Below are positions 20,601-28,431 of a stretch of DNA of 64,000 nucleotides, one piece after another. The notes beneath the pieces were generated by a model. That model saw nothing but the letters and a program-made list of their open reading frames with translations, searched no databases and was not told the DNA's origin. Both the position numbers and the translations under genes were made by a program. Each line of letters begins with the position of its first letter. Position 1 is the stretch's first letter. This stretch comes from Flavobacteriaceae bacterium (lineage in GTDB: Bacteria > Bacteroidota > Bacteroidia > Flavobacteriales > Weeksellaceae), in NCBI GenBank assembly GCA_004359435.1, contig PTET01000002.1, positions 84,278 to 148,277 on the forward strand. The letters run 5' to 3'.

Positions 20601-23243
20601 CGAGTAGGATTTAGAAATATTTGTCAACCGATTAAAGTCAAAAATGAGTTGATACGTGATACTAAGCTTTGTGGTGATGAAATTGCAAATTTGAAAGTAG
20701 ATGCAACTGGAGTCGATAATTATCAATGGTTAAGAGGTGATGAAATTATATTTGGCGCCAATACTTCTAGTTTTTCAACCAATGTGCCAGGTCTGTATAC
20801 TGTATTGATGACAACACTTTGTGGTGAGGAAGAGAGAGTGGAATTTAAAGTTATAGGGGAAAGACCCAAACTAGATTATAGTTTTCCTTATGCTGTAAAA
20901 GATGGATATATAAGACTTATATCATTTGGCCCGAAGAATGATATTCCTCAGTCCGAAAAGGAATATTATAACGATGTCAAATACCATTTTTCTGAAACTC
21001 CAACAGGTTGGTTTATAGATCCTGACACGGGAAAAATTACCATAGTTGATAGAAATAATGTTATAGCAGACAAATGTTTTGACATCATACGAACTAGCAG
21101 TTGTGGAACAGTTGAAAAAGTTTCCTATCGTAATGTTGGTTTTGAAAACGAACAAACAAATTATAATATTTGTGAGGATAATGGATACGTCGAATTGAAA
21201 TGTAAAGTAGTAGGATCCTTAGATGAATACAATCAAAAATTTAATCAAATAAATTGGTATAAGGATGATGTATTGATTCCAGGTGCTACTGGAAACGTTT
21301 TTAAAGCCTATGAAAGTGGTAAATACACAGTAAAAGTAAAAGACTTTTGTGGTCAAACAACTACCTCACGTGAATATAAGGTTTACCATTATAAGGATTT
21401 GAGAATTAACTATAATTTAGAAAATCCCTCATTTGAGTATGATCAATATGCAGTTTTTTATCCTGAGATATCTGGCGTGAATACCGATGTAAAAGAATTT
21501 TCACAATATTATGATACAAATTTTTTAGAATATTATAAAGACAGTTTCAAAACAACAATATTGGATTCCGATAAAGTTTACTTTAAAGATGGAAAAATCT
21601 ATTTAGACATAACTAAGATGTCTATAGAGGAATTAAAAAACAAAAGATTCGAAATTACATTTAAAGGTCCATGTGGAAATATAGCCAAATTTAATAACAA
21701 CGGTTCAGAAATTAGAATTACCAAACAACCTGTAGATGGTGTGGTATGTAATAATGAGGTTACATTTAAGGTCGAAGCTCAGGGAGCAGTAGGTTACCAA
21801 TGGTTTTATTTTGGTAAACCAATATCGGGTGAAACATCTTCAACTTTACACGTATCTGTCAAACCTGAACCTGCATATTCATCATACTATGTTGAATGTT
21901 ATAGTTCTTTTGGTGAAGTCGTAAGGTCAAATTCTGTTGGCAAAAACTTTCCTGTTTTTCTAGAAACTTTCAGTTATCGGGAATCGTATTCTTCAGATCC
22001 AGATGTTAAATTATTAGAAGTAGATGGCTATGTTGGTCCAGGTATAACTTTTCGTTTTTCTGACACACCAAATGGATGGAATATAGATGAAAATACTGGA
22101 AATATTACTGTCCGAGGTAAATCTAATTTCATACCAGACAGATGCTTTGATGTGATTGCAACAAATGCATGTGGAGCAGGGGAAGGAATCTGCGAATTCA
22201 ACAAAACTTCAATTGAGATATCCCATAGTAGAAATCTTGAACTTTGTGAAGGTGAGGATGTAACTTTATATGCTCATTTACCAAGAAATGTTAATTCTTA
22301 TCAGTGGTATAGAGATGGTGTAGCAATTCAAGGTGCAACTTCTGACGAATACAAAACCAAAATACCTGGTAAATATAAGGTGGAAGGAATTGGGATGTGT
22401 GATTCAGCCTTTTCAGTAGAAGAGACAATAACTATATGGGGAAACCCTAGCCTTGAATATAGTTTCAATCCAACTACTTCTAGTACGAATCTGGTTACAT
22501 ACAAGCCCATAAGTGAAATACAACCAAATGCTTGGTTTGAAATTAAGCCAGAAACATTAGGCGTAACTGTAGATTATAGAACAGGTATAATATCAATTGA
22601 TTTAACAAAATCTAAACCTATGAGTGCTGAATCGCCCTGGTATGTCTTTTCTGGTGCTCTATGTGGCTACCCTCGTTTTCATCCTTCCAAATCTCCAATG
22701 ATTATTGAAGCAGAAGGCGTAAGGGATTGTTATAACAATAATGTCAAATTTAAAGTAAATGTTATAGGTGAAGGTAAAATTACCTATAAATGGTACAAAA
22801 ATGGACAATTGGTTTATGACGAGGCAAAGGATTGGATTGGAAGTTTTGATCAAAATTTATTTTTATCAAATGATAGTCCTATGCCTGAATTTAAATTGGT
22901 TGTCTCCAACGCTTACGGAAGTGTTTCAAAAATAATTGTTCCTACTCCTTGTCCTTTAACTCAATCAGGAACCAAATCCACAACTCTCTCAGCAACTTTC
23001 ACCACAACAGTTGCACCGAATCCTTTTGATGCAAGTACAAAACTATTTGTTTCTTCTCCAGATCTGGATACCGATGTATTGGTGAATATCTATGATTTTG
23101 CTGGAAATCTGATGCTTTCATCTAAGTTGGATCTTAAGGTTTCTTCTCAGCTAGAATTTGGAGATAACTTCCCTGTTGGGGTTTATATTGTCAACATAAC
23201 CCAAGGAGAAGAGACCAAACAGTTGCAGGTAATTAAGAAATAA
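17619..23243 (+). CDS. Giant Ig-repeat adhesin-like protein with T9SS sorting domain
   Basis: About 1,874 residues from ATG 17619 (signal peptide around ISLFGLLLFSSSFVRA). The body is a string of Ig-like domains, each with QWYKDG-like, IPGATKSTY-like and GxYxVKVxGxCG segments. From about residue 740 the Ig domains alternate with a different 70-90-residue module, often with GWxIDxxTGxI and CFDxIxTxxCG. The last 75 residues (TVAPNPFDAS...YDFAGNLM...FPVGVYIVNITQGEETKQLQVIKK) are a type A T9SS C-terminal sorting domain, so the protein should be exported across the outer membrane and anchored. Adhesion is the likely role, but no ligand-binding site is evident. The central part is visibly more AT-rich than both ends. 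A strong terminator follows. Confidence 0.88.
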   Translation: MNQISTTSILGFFRISLFGLLLFSSSFVRAKSPLPILEKTEIPSGIEKNDAVLANPVISTQPMGGEICNGSSHTLSVGVTGTGVWYQWYKDGIAIAGATKSTYTTKETGKYLVKVYYGGFLGLFATEMVSQTAEVRLGESAKIVSFPTSLQICTSGTSTPLTVVATGKDLKYRWFKDGVLIPQAVSNSYTPQTAGNYSVSIGASCGTEVTASAQVTENCDTKIVAQPQNTYLCAGQTATLSVQATGNNLKYQWYSDTNKLIVGENSSSYTTNTPGKYIVTVNDGTKTITSNVADVTLNSGVQITSQPVSSILVSGKTSIGVQANGSNLKYQWLKEGLEIPGATSNVFTATSTGNYSVKVSGDCGSVTSDVAMVSNTIVISKQPVGGKVCELNQFGKNHYLNIEVIGNYNGIKWFRDQTEIPDSNQKAINTNLPGTYYAKVYFGGFLGLFQSEIISEKAVVEKNIGTTITKQPVSIEMCDLDSEFKVETQGSNVTYQWYEVIIIDWPYSETNVLIPGATKSTYKPTKTGTYFVEVKGDCNLNSFNRSNRVKAVFGRIPSVEKKITGAQPDGIFYTNFKIYVPQIAQAVDNWSSYNYKSQWYFNDEPILGATQHDYTPLNEGRYKVVTTGECGISTTSEEVFVQKYKVKIITQPKSSFNCDGSPETLTVEAKGYSLWYQWLYKPRVDATFEFIDRSNYNGSEPNKYVATKPGFYSVLVYAGLEGGIVQSDVVEVGIKPTLDYSQTPKVILSESEGILGYEYTPITNGPISSFKMIPDLSSKGVILDPIKGTLTYQKEAVGEPFVIEATNSCGQIVYNNPNCEKPEITSQPQSTFFMGDSETCLFYNQSFKVAAKNASAFQWYKGDKLIPGATKSEYEISEPGSYSVKVIGTCGQVISSQVVNAEAFKEEVVDIRYDFDNPTTLTQSLATFKPITDQQYYFYGEGNIYSNNFWGKYIDVEGASLKADGTITLDLTKTTIAKFKNTPFNIYILGGCPLRVGFRNICQPIKVKNELIRDTKLCGDEIANLKVDATGVDNYQWLRGDEIIFGANTSSFSTNVPGLYTVLMTTLCGEEERVEFKVIGERPKLDYSFPYAVKDGYIRLISFGPKNDIPQSEKEYYNDVKYHFSETPTGWFIDPDTGKITIVDRNNVIADKCFDIIRTSSCGTVEKVSYRNVGFENEQTNYNICEDNGYVELKCKVVGSLDEYNQKFNQINWYKDDVLIPGATGNVFKAYESGKYTVKVKDFCGQTTTSREYKVYHYKDLRINYNLENPSFEYDQYAVFYPEISGVNTDVKEFSQYYDTNFLEYYKDSFKTTILDSDKVYFKDGKIYLDITKMSIEELKNKRFEITFKGPCGNIAKFNNNGSEIRITKQPVDGVVCNNEVTFKVEAQGAVGYQWFYFGKPISGETSSTLHVSVKPEPAYSSYYVECYSSFGEVVRSNSVGKNFPVFLETFSYRESYSSDPDVKLLEVDGYVGPGITFRFSDTPNGWNIDENTGNITVRGKSNFIPDRCFDVIATNACGAGEGICEFNKTSIEISHSRNLELCEGEDVTLYAHLPRNVNSYQWYRDGVAIQGATSDEYKTKIPGKYKVEGIGMCDSAFSVEETITIWGNPSLEYSFNPTTSSTNLVTYKPISEIQPNAWFEIKPETLGVTVDYRTGIISIDLTKSKPMSAESPWYVFSGALCGYPRFHPSKSPMIIEAEGVRDCYNNNVKFKVNVIGEGKITYKWYKNGQLVYDEAKDWIGSFDQNLFLSNDSPMPEFKLVVSNAYGSVSKIIVPTPCPLTQSGTKSTTLSATFTTTVAPNPFDASTKLFVSSPDLDTDVLVNIYDFAGNLMLSSKLDLKVSSQLEFGDNFPVGVYIVNITQGEETKQLQVIKK

Positions 23244-23261
23244 TAGTTCATCCTAAAACAG

Positions 23262-23289
23262 AAAAAAGCCCCTTTTTGGGGCTTTTTTT
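23262..23289. terminator. Intrinsic terminator after the Ig-repeat gene
   Basis: AAAAAAGCCCC / GGGGCTTTTTT with a TTTTT loop, 18 bp after the Ig-repeat stop and just before the convergent methyltransferase gene. T-runs occur on both strands. Confidence 0.9.
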
Positions 23290-23297
23290 ATGCGTAT

Positions 23298-24161
23298 TCA
23301 TAAAGTTAAGGGTAAATTATCCACCTTCTCTATGTTGTATTTTTTGTCATAAGAAAGTAGCTCTTGTAGGATGGTTAATGAAATTTCCTTTTCGCTAACC
23401 AGCAAAATTTCTGAAAAGTCAGAACTCATTTGTACATTTTTAGCGCCTTGAAGTTCCATGATTTTTCCTGTAACAGTTTTCATGCAGCCGCTGCAAGTAA
23501 TGCCCTGAATTTGATAGAAATTCACCAAATTTTGGCTGTTTTTCTTAAACTCAATAAAAAGCTCTTGGTTTTGCCTTTTGGGGGCAGAATTTTGTGCGAT
23601 TTCCATGGATTCAATTTCAAAGGCAGAAGAAAAAAGACTTTCGTATTCTTTTTTGCTTCCTCCAAAGGGTGGTGAAACCTCAAAGCTTGTGTCAAAAAGT
23701 AGTCCGCATAGCCTTCCATTTTCCTTAAGCAGTTGATGCATTTTCCAAACATATTTGGGTCTAAGGCTTGGAGGAAGGGCACAAAAGAAGGTTTGTTCTA
23801 TAATTAGATCGTAAGAGCCTTGGAGCTTAAAAAAATCGCCTAAAACAATGTGGATGCAATGGTTGTCTAAAAAGCGATTTTTTAAATCTTCTACCAAAAC
23901 AGGAGCAATATCAATGACCGTAATGTTTTTGAATCCTTTTTCTAATAGATATTGAGCCTCATAGGTGTTTCCACAGCCAGGAATCAAAATGGATTGATTT
24001 TTGTCTTCTAAAGTGTCAATCCAGTTTTTGATGGGGCCTGAAATTTCACCCAAATCCCAACCTGTATCGTTTTGCTGGTATCGGCTATTCCAATAGTCTT
24101 GGTTTAAAGGAACATCACATTTAACTGTACAACACTGTTCTTGGTTTTTTTGTGGTTCCAT
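23298..24161 (-). CDS. TPMT-family methyltransferase fused to a C-terminal HMA domain
   Basis: 287 residues. The first 205 or so are a class I SAM-dependent methyltransferase of the thiopurine methyltransferase (TPMT) type: YWNSRYQQNDTGWDLGEIS, SILIPGCGNTYEAQYL (SAM site), DIAPVLVEDL, and EQTFFCALPPSLR. A linker leads to a heavy-metal-associated (HMA) domain (FYQIQGITCSGCMKTVTGK...), with the metal-binding CxxC as CSGC. The N-terminus has further cysteines (QCCTVKC). Standalone bacterial TPMT proteins end at about 200 residues, so the HMA tail is an addition. A role in metalloid or thiol methylation, with metal delivery or sensing by the HMA domain, is inference. The gene lies 18 bp after the EEP gene on the same strand. 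Confidence 0.82.
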   Translation of the reverse strand: MEPQKNQEQCCTVKCDVPLNQDYWNSRYQQNDTGWDLGEISGPIKNWIDTLEDKNQSILIPGCGNTYEAQYLLEKGFKNITVIDIAPVLVEDLKNRFLDNHCIHIVLGDFFKLQGSYDLIIEQTFFCALPPSLRPKYVWKMHQLLKENGRLCGLLFDTSFEVSPPFGGSKKEYESLFSSAFEIESMEIAQNSAPKRQNQELFIEFKKNSQNLVNFYQIQGITCSGCMKTVTGKIMELQGAKNVQMSSDFSEILLVSEKEISLTILQELLSYDKKYNIEKVDNLPLTL

Positions 24162-24179
24162 CAGAATTTATTTAACTAA

Positions 24180-25229
24180 TTATTTGAAAATTAGCGTTGT
24201 TTTTACCCCGTTATGATCCGAAGGAGTTAGTTTGTTTCCTTCAATGGTAAGCGAATTTTCATAAAAAATAACCTCGCTTTGGAAAGAAGAAATCTTAGAC
24301 ACAAAGTTTTTGTTGATTAAAATATGGTCTATTTTTTGGTCTGCAGAAGAAGGGAAATATCCTCCTTCAAGGTTTAAAAAACTTTCTTTGTCCCAAGTCT
24401 CTCTGTCGCATGATTTGTCTTTGCACCCTAGGGGAAAAGTATCTACAAACCCCGCATCAATCATACTTTGGTAGTTTTCTTTTGAGGCTTCTTTGATGGT
24501 TTCTGTATAAGGGCTTTGGGGTCCAGCGTTGAAATCGCCACAAATAAATACCAAGTGGTTTTCTTGCTTAGCTTTGGCCAGATCTAGCATTTGGTCTATT
24601 TGCTTCTGTCTGATGAAATCAGCTCTTTTAGATTCGGAATGATGAACTCCACCCCCTGCGGTTGTATGGTTGTTGAAGAAAAACACAGACTGGTTCTGAA
24701 AAAAAACTTCAACCTGTAAGGTTCCTTTGTCAGCGGCTATTTTTTCTAACAAAACCCCAGATTTATAAGGATGATATTCAGAGGTTAAAATGGGATATTT
24801 AGAAAAAACCATCATGCCATCATCCAGACCAAAAGTGAGACCCCGTCTTGATACATAAGTGGCAAAAGGGTACTCTTTAGATAGATTTCCGATTAAAAAC
24901 TGTTTGTCTTTTTCTTCGAACACTTCTTGTAAACAAAGTACATCTGCACCGCTATTAAGAAGAATTTCGGGTAATTTTTCAAGTCTTTGACGGGTGTAGG
25001 GCACCAGGTCTAAAGTTTTAAAAGGAACTTTAAACCTCAAAATACCTAGATTATAGGTGAGAATACTTAAGGAATTAGCGTTATTTTCTTTGGGAACAGA
25101 CTCCCATTTTTCAACTGTCGAAGGAAAATTTTCAACCACCAGGGTATATTCATTTTTTAACATTGACTTTTGGGCAAATCCACCGATGGAAAAGCCCAAA
25201 AGCAAGAAAAGTGAAAGTATTTTTTTCAT
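24180..25229 (-). CDS. Secreted endonuclease/exonuclease/phosphatase-family phosphodiesterase
   Basis: 349 residues with signal peptide MKKILSLFLLLGFSIGGFAQ. EEP-fold motifs in order: ILTYNLG, LCLQEVFEE (metal-binding Glu), FFNNHTTAGGG (His/Asn), FICGDFNAGP (Asp-x-Asn), and the C-terminal TPSDHNGVKTTL (Asp-His). DNase I, sphingomyelinases and synaptojanin-type phosphatases share these. The overall length, secretion and NNHT-type motif are compatible with a neutral-sphingomyelinase-like phosphodiesterase, which would suit the ceramidase and KDSR-like genes nearby, but a nuclease is equally possible. It is transcribed leftward with the TPMT-HMA gene. Confidence 0.75.
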   Translation of the reverse strand: MKKILSLFLLLGFSIGGFAQKSMLKNEYTLVVENFPSTVEKWESVPKENNANSLSILTYNLGILRFKVPFKTLDLVPYTRQRLEKLPEILLNSGADVLCLQEVFEEKDKQFLIGNLSKEYPFATYVSRRGLTFGLDDGMMVFSKYPILTSEYHPYKSGVLLEKIAADKGTLQVEVFFQNQSVFFFNNHTTAGGGVHHSESKRADFIRQKQIDQMLDLAKAKQENHLVFICGDFNAGPQSPYTETIKEASKENYQSMIDAGFVDTFPLGCKDKSCDRETWDKESFLNLEGGYFPSSADQKIDHILINKNFVSKISSFQSEVIFYENSLTIEGNKLTPSDHNGVKTTLIFK

Positions 25230-25273
25230 CCTGGTTTTTTGATGTTTATACTAAATAAAAAGATTGTAAAAAA

Positions 25274-26416
25274 TTATTTGCTCAGCACAGATCTGGAGAT
25301 CACAATTCTTTGGATTTCAGAAGTTCCTTCGTAAATCTCTGTGATTTTGGCATCTCTCATCATTCTTTCTACATGGTATTCTCTAACATATCCATATCCT
25401 CCGTGGATTTGTACCGCTTGGGTAGTCACTTTCATTGCAACTTCGGAGGCGAAAAGTTTGGCCATGGCAGAAGATTCGGAATAATCCATTCCACCATCTT
25501 TTTCCCAAGCAGATTGATACACCAAAAGTCTGGCAGCTTTGATTTGGGTTGCCATGTCTGCAAGCATAAATGCAATGGCTTGGTGTTCGCAAATGGGTTT
25601 TCCAAATGTTTGTCTTTCTTTGGAGTATTTCAGGGCTGCATCATATGCTCCTTGTGCAATTCCAAGGGCTTGGGCTGCAATCCCGATTCGTCCTCCTGCC
25701 AAGGTTTTCATGGCGAATTTGAATCCAAATCCATCTTCAGCAATGCGGTTTTCTTTAGGGACTTTGCAGTCTGTAAAGAGTAGGGAAGTGGTGTCAGAAG
25801 CTCTGATTCCCAGTTTGTCTTCTTTTACTCCAGTGGAAAATCCAGGGTAAGATTTTTCTGCGATAACCACATTGATTCCTTTGTGACCTTTGCTTTTGTC
25901 TGTTTGTGCAATAACAAGGGCGATGTCTGAGGTTTCACCATTGGTAATCCAGTTTTTTGTACCGTTGATCAGATAATGATCTCCTTTGTCCTCTGCAATG
26001 GTTTTTTGGGAAGTAGCATCAGAACCTGCTTCTGGCTCAGAAAGTCCAAAACATCCCAGTTTTTCTCCAGTGGCTAGGGGTTTGAGGTATTTTTCTTTTT
26101 GCTCATGGGTTCCAAATGCGTTGAGTCCATAACAAACAAGAGAGTTGTTTACAGACATAATTACCCCAGCAGAGGCATCTACTCTGGAGATTTCTTCAAG
26201 TGCCAATACATAAGAAAGGGTATCCATACCTCCGCCACCATAAGCAGGATCCACCATCATTCCCATAAAGCCCATTTCCCCCATTTTTTTGCGCAGTACG
26301 GGATCGAATTTGCTGTTGATGTCTCTTTCAATCACCCCAGGGAGAAGTTCGGTTTGTGCGAATTCTCTTGCGGATTGTTGAATCATTTGGTGTTCTTCGG
26401 ATAATTTGAAATTCAT
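25274..26416 (-). CDS. Acyl-CoA dehydrogenase
   Basis: A complete 380-residue FAD-dependent acyl-CoA dehydrogenase, close to the short/branched-chain group. The order is an N-terminal helical domain, CFGLSEPEAGSDA and NWITNGETSD of the FAD/acyl pocket, the C-terminal QIHGGYGYVREY, and the catalytic Glu in ITEIYEGTSEIQR. It performs the first oxidation of acyl-CoA in beta-oxidation or branched amino-acid breakdown, passing electrons to ETF in the cytosol. It sits 15 bp downstream of porT on the same strand, but the functions are unrelated. No defects. Confidence 0.95.
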   Translation of the reverse strand: MNFKLSEEHQMIQQSAREFAQTELLPGVIERDINSKFDPVLRKKMGEMGFMGMMVDPAYGGGGMDTLSYVLALEEISRVDASAGVIMSVNNSLVCYGLNAFGTHEQKEKYLKPLATGEKLGCFGLSEPEAGSDATSQKTIAEDKGDHYLINGTKNWITNGETSDIALVIAQTDKSKGHKGINVVIAEKSYPGFSTGVKEDKLGIRASDTTSLLFTDCKVPKENRIAEDGFGFKFAMKTLAGGRIGIAAQALGIAQGAYDAALKYSKERQTFGKPICEHQAIAFMLADMATQIKAARLLVYQSAWEKDGGMDYSESSAMAKLFASEVAMKVTTQAVQIHGGYGYVREYHVERMMRDAKITEIYEGTSEIQRIVISRSVLSK

Positions 26417-26431
26417 GGTTGTAAAAATATT

Positions 26432-27151
26432 TTATTGGAATTTTAAGATGATGGCAATGCCTCGGGTTTGAAGTTCGTCTATAGATCCCATCCACTGATT
26501 GCCTGTGGAAGGATTGTCGTCTATTTTTTCGTTGTTTAATACGTAAATGTATCGAATGGCAGGGGTAAGCCTGAAATATTCAAAATAGAAAGTAGTACCA
26601 ATCTCAAATTGAGCTGAGAAATTGTTGGTAGTACTTCTAAATGTTCCCGTTGAGATGTCTTCACTTTTTTGCTCATTGGACTGAATGTTTCGAATGTACG
26701 AAGCCCCAGCCTGAACATAAGGTCTAGAGTTCATCCATCTTTCTCCATGATATTGCAAGAAAAGCGGAACGTCTATGTAAGTAGATTTTAAGACTCTTTC
26801 GGGCGATTCTGGGATATGATCAAAAACCAAGGTTCTACTTAAAAAATGAACCGAAGGTTCTAGTTGAATATTAAAAGAAGGAGAAAGTTTATAAATACCC
26901 AAAACCCCTACGGTAAATCCCATCTCTGCATCAGAATATACGGTTTGGCTCACGCCATTTGACATGCCTATGGTAGTTGGGTTTAGTTTGTAATCTAGGC
27001 TATTCAGACCAAGGCTGAATCCCCAATCGAAGGTTTCATCTATTCTTCCTGTTTGATAAATGGGTTTGTTTCGGTTGATTCTAAACTGTCCAAAAGCAAG
27101 CGGAAGATTCAGAAATAACAAACTCACCCAAAGTAAATAATGCTTTTTCAT
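26432..27151 (-). CDS. porT: PorT-family outer membrane protein (T9SS)
   Basis: 239 residues with signal peptide MKKHYLLWVSLLFLNLPLAFGQ and an outer-membrane beta-barrel pattern of alternating hydrophobic strands ending in an aromatic/hydrophobic C-terminus (AIILKFQ). The mature start (FRINRNKPIYQTGRIDETFDWGFSLGLNSLDYKL) fits PorT, a barrel protein needed for type IX secretion and gliding. In flavobacteria porT commonly follows ubiE, as here; the two overlap by four bases (ATGA). The T9SS cargo Ig-repeat protein in this window would depend on this machinery. Confidence 0.85.
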   Translation of the reverse strand: MKKHYLLWVSLLFLNLPLAFGQFRINRNKPIYQTGRIDETFDWGFSLGLNSLDYKLNPTTIGMSNGVSQTVYSDAEMGFTVGVLGIYKLSPSFNIQLEPSVHFLSRTLVFDHIPESPERVLKSTYIDVPLFLQYHGERWMNSRPYVQAGASYIRNIQSNEQKSEDISTGTFRSTTNNFSAQFEIGTTFYFEYFRLTPAIRYIYVLNNEKIDDNPSTGNQWMGSIDELQTRGIAIILKFQ

Positions 27152-27707
27152 TTGCTTGAGGTATAAATAGAGGCAATCCCAAAGGTTTGCTTATGTGTCT
27201 TGGGGTCGATGAAATTATTTCTACTGAGAATTTCTTCCAGTTTTTTTCCATAAGGAAAAGCGTTGGCAGACTCAGATAGATAAGTGTAGGCAGATTTGTC
27301 TTTGGAAAGTAATTTTCCCAAAAATGGAAGGATATATCGGGTATATATTTTATAACCCAAATTAAAGGGGAATTGGTCTGGTACGGAGGTTTCTAGAATC
27401 ACAAAAGTACCACCAGGTTTTAAAATTCGATGGATTTCGGCAAGGCCCTTGTTTAAATCCTGAAAATTTCTAACCCCAAAGGAAACCGTAATGGCATCAA
27501 AACTGTTGTCTGCAAAAGGCATTTTTTCTGCATCACCTTTGATAAAATCTATTTTTTGTAAATTTTTAGATGCTGCTTTTTCTCTAGCGACCGCTAACAT
27601 TCCTTCAGAAAGATCAAAACATCAGATATGGTGTTGAACATAGCTTCAACCTGAGATTTTTTGGACTGATCTAAGGTTTGGTAAGGCGTAATTTGATCGT
27701 GCTTCAT
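27148..27707 (-). pseudogene. ubiE: Demethylmenaquinone methyltransferase, internally deleted
   Basis: The gene begins at ATG 27707 with MKHDQITPYQTLDQSKKSQVEAMFNTIS, the usual flavobacterial UbiE/MenG start, and then jumps near 27625 to DLSEGMLAVAREKAA, which belongs about 60 residues later. The missing piece includes SAM motif I (the DIATGTGD region). The join also changes frame: the 5' frame hits a stop at the join and the 3' frame (ORF 27148-27600) has the remaining motifs (AITVSFGVRNFQDL; LKPGGTFVILE). MenG methylates demethylmenaquinone in the last step of menaquinone synthesis, so its loss should abolish respiration in a menaquinone-only organism. It overlaps porT by 4 bp. Deletion length is roughly 180 bp, judged by family comparison. 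Confidence 0.85.
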
Positions 27708-27731
27708 AAGGTCAAAAATAAGAACTAATCC

Positions 27732-28265
27732 TTAAAGTGAATGGTAGAAATCGATAAAATCTCTTTTTCTAAATATTTTAGATCTGGTTTTAAGGGAATC
27801 TTGCTTGACTATTTTTTCGAAATCTTGGTCTAAACCATAATAGAAATCTTCCAAATAAAGCGCGTTGGAAACGACTCCTTTCCCACGATAATACACCGAA
27901 TCTACTTTGATAGAATCAGCAGTTATCAAGGAATCTTTGTTTTGGCTTACACCATAATACCGGTGATAGTTTACATAGGTTTGTCTCAACGGATTTACCA
28001 GTCCTTGATTTTGGGTTACCACAAAAAAAGTATCTAAATTCTGTGATGGAACGCTTATAATGTGCTTTCCTTTATTTAAATTTAACCTAAGACTTTGTTT
28101 GGGAGAAAGGTTGTAGATTTTGTCATTGAGTCTAACCTCCAATAGGGTATCACTGGGGTTGTCTAGGTAAAAATAATTGTCTTTTTTTAGGAATGCAAAA
28201 TAGATTCCAAAACTTAAAAGGGTTGCCAAAAGAGCAAGTAAAAGACCAGAAGTAGAAGGTTTCAA
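27732..28265 (-). CDS. Membrane-anchored hypothetical protein
   Basis: 177 residues with one N-terminal membrane helix (SGLLLALLATLLSFGIYFAFL) that lacks a clear cleavage site, so it is probably anchored with a periplasmic beta-rich body and a basic C-terminus (KTRSKIFRKRDF). I do not recognise a family. It lies 24 bp upstream of ubiE on the same strand and could be co-transcribed with ubiE-porT, which hints at an envelope role but does not prove it. Confidence 0.6.
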   Translation of the reverse strand: MKPSTSGLLLALLATLLSFGIYFAFLKKDNYFYLDNPSDTLLEVRLNDKIYNLSPKQSLRLNLNKGKHIISVPSQNLDTFFVVTQNQGLVNPLRQTYVNYHRYYGVSQNKDSLITADSIKVDSVYYRGKGVVSNALYLEDFYYGLDQDFEKIVKQDSLKTRSKIFRKRDFIDFYHSL

Positions 28266-28399
28266 AAGTATTTTATTAAGGTTTAAAATGTTTGTTTTAA
28301 AGCATAAAATGCCACCATTTTTTATCCAAACAAAACTACGAAATTATCTTATTTACATGACTTTTTTACTGGGTTTAATTTTTTGGGTATGTTTTGTGT

Positions 28400-28407
28400 T
28401 ATATTTG
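28400..28407 (+). promoter_or_regulatory. Possible -7 element for fabH
   Basis: TATATTTG is an exact match to TAnnTTTG and lies 24 bp before the ATG at 28432. A TTTG at 28382-28385 is only 14 bp upstream, shorter than usual, so the -33 element is unclear. Confidence 0.45.
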
Positions 28408-28431
28408 TGGCCATAAAAATTGATTGAGACA

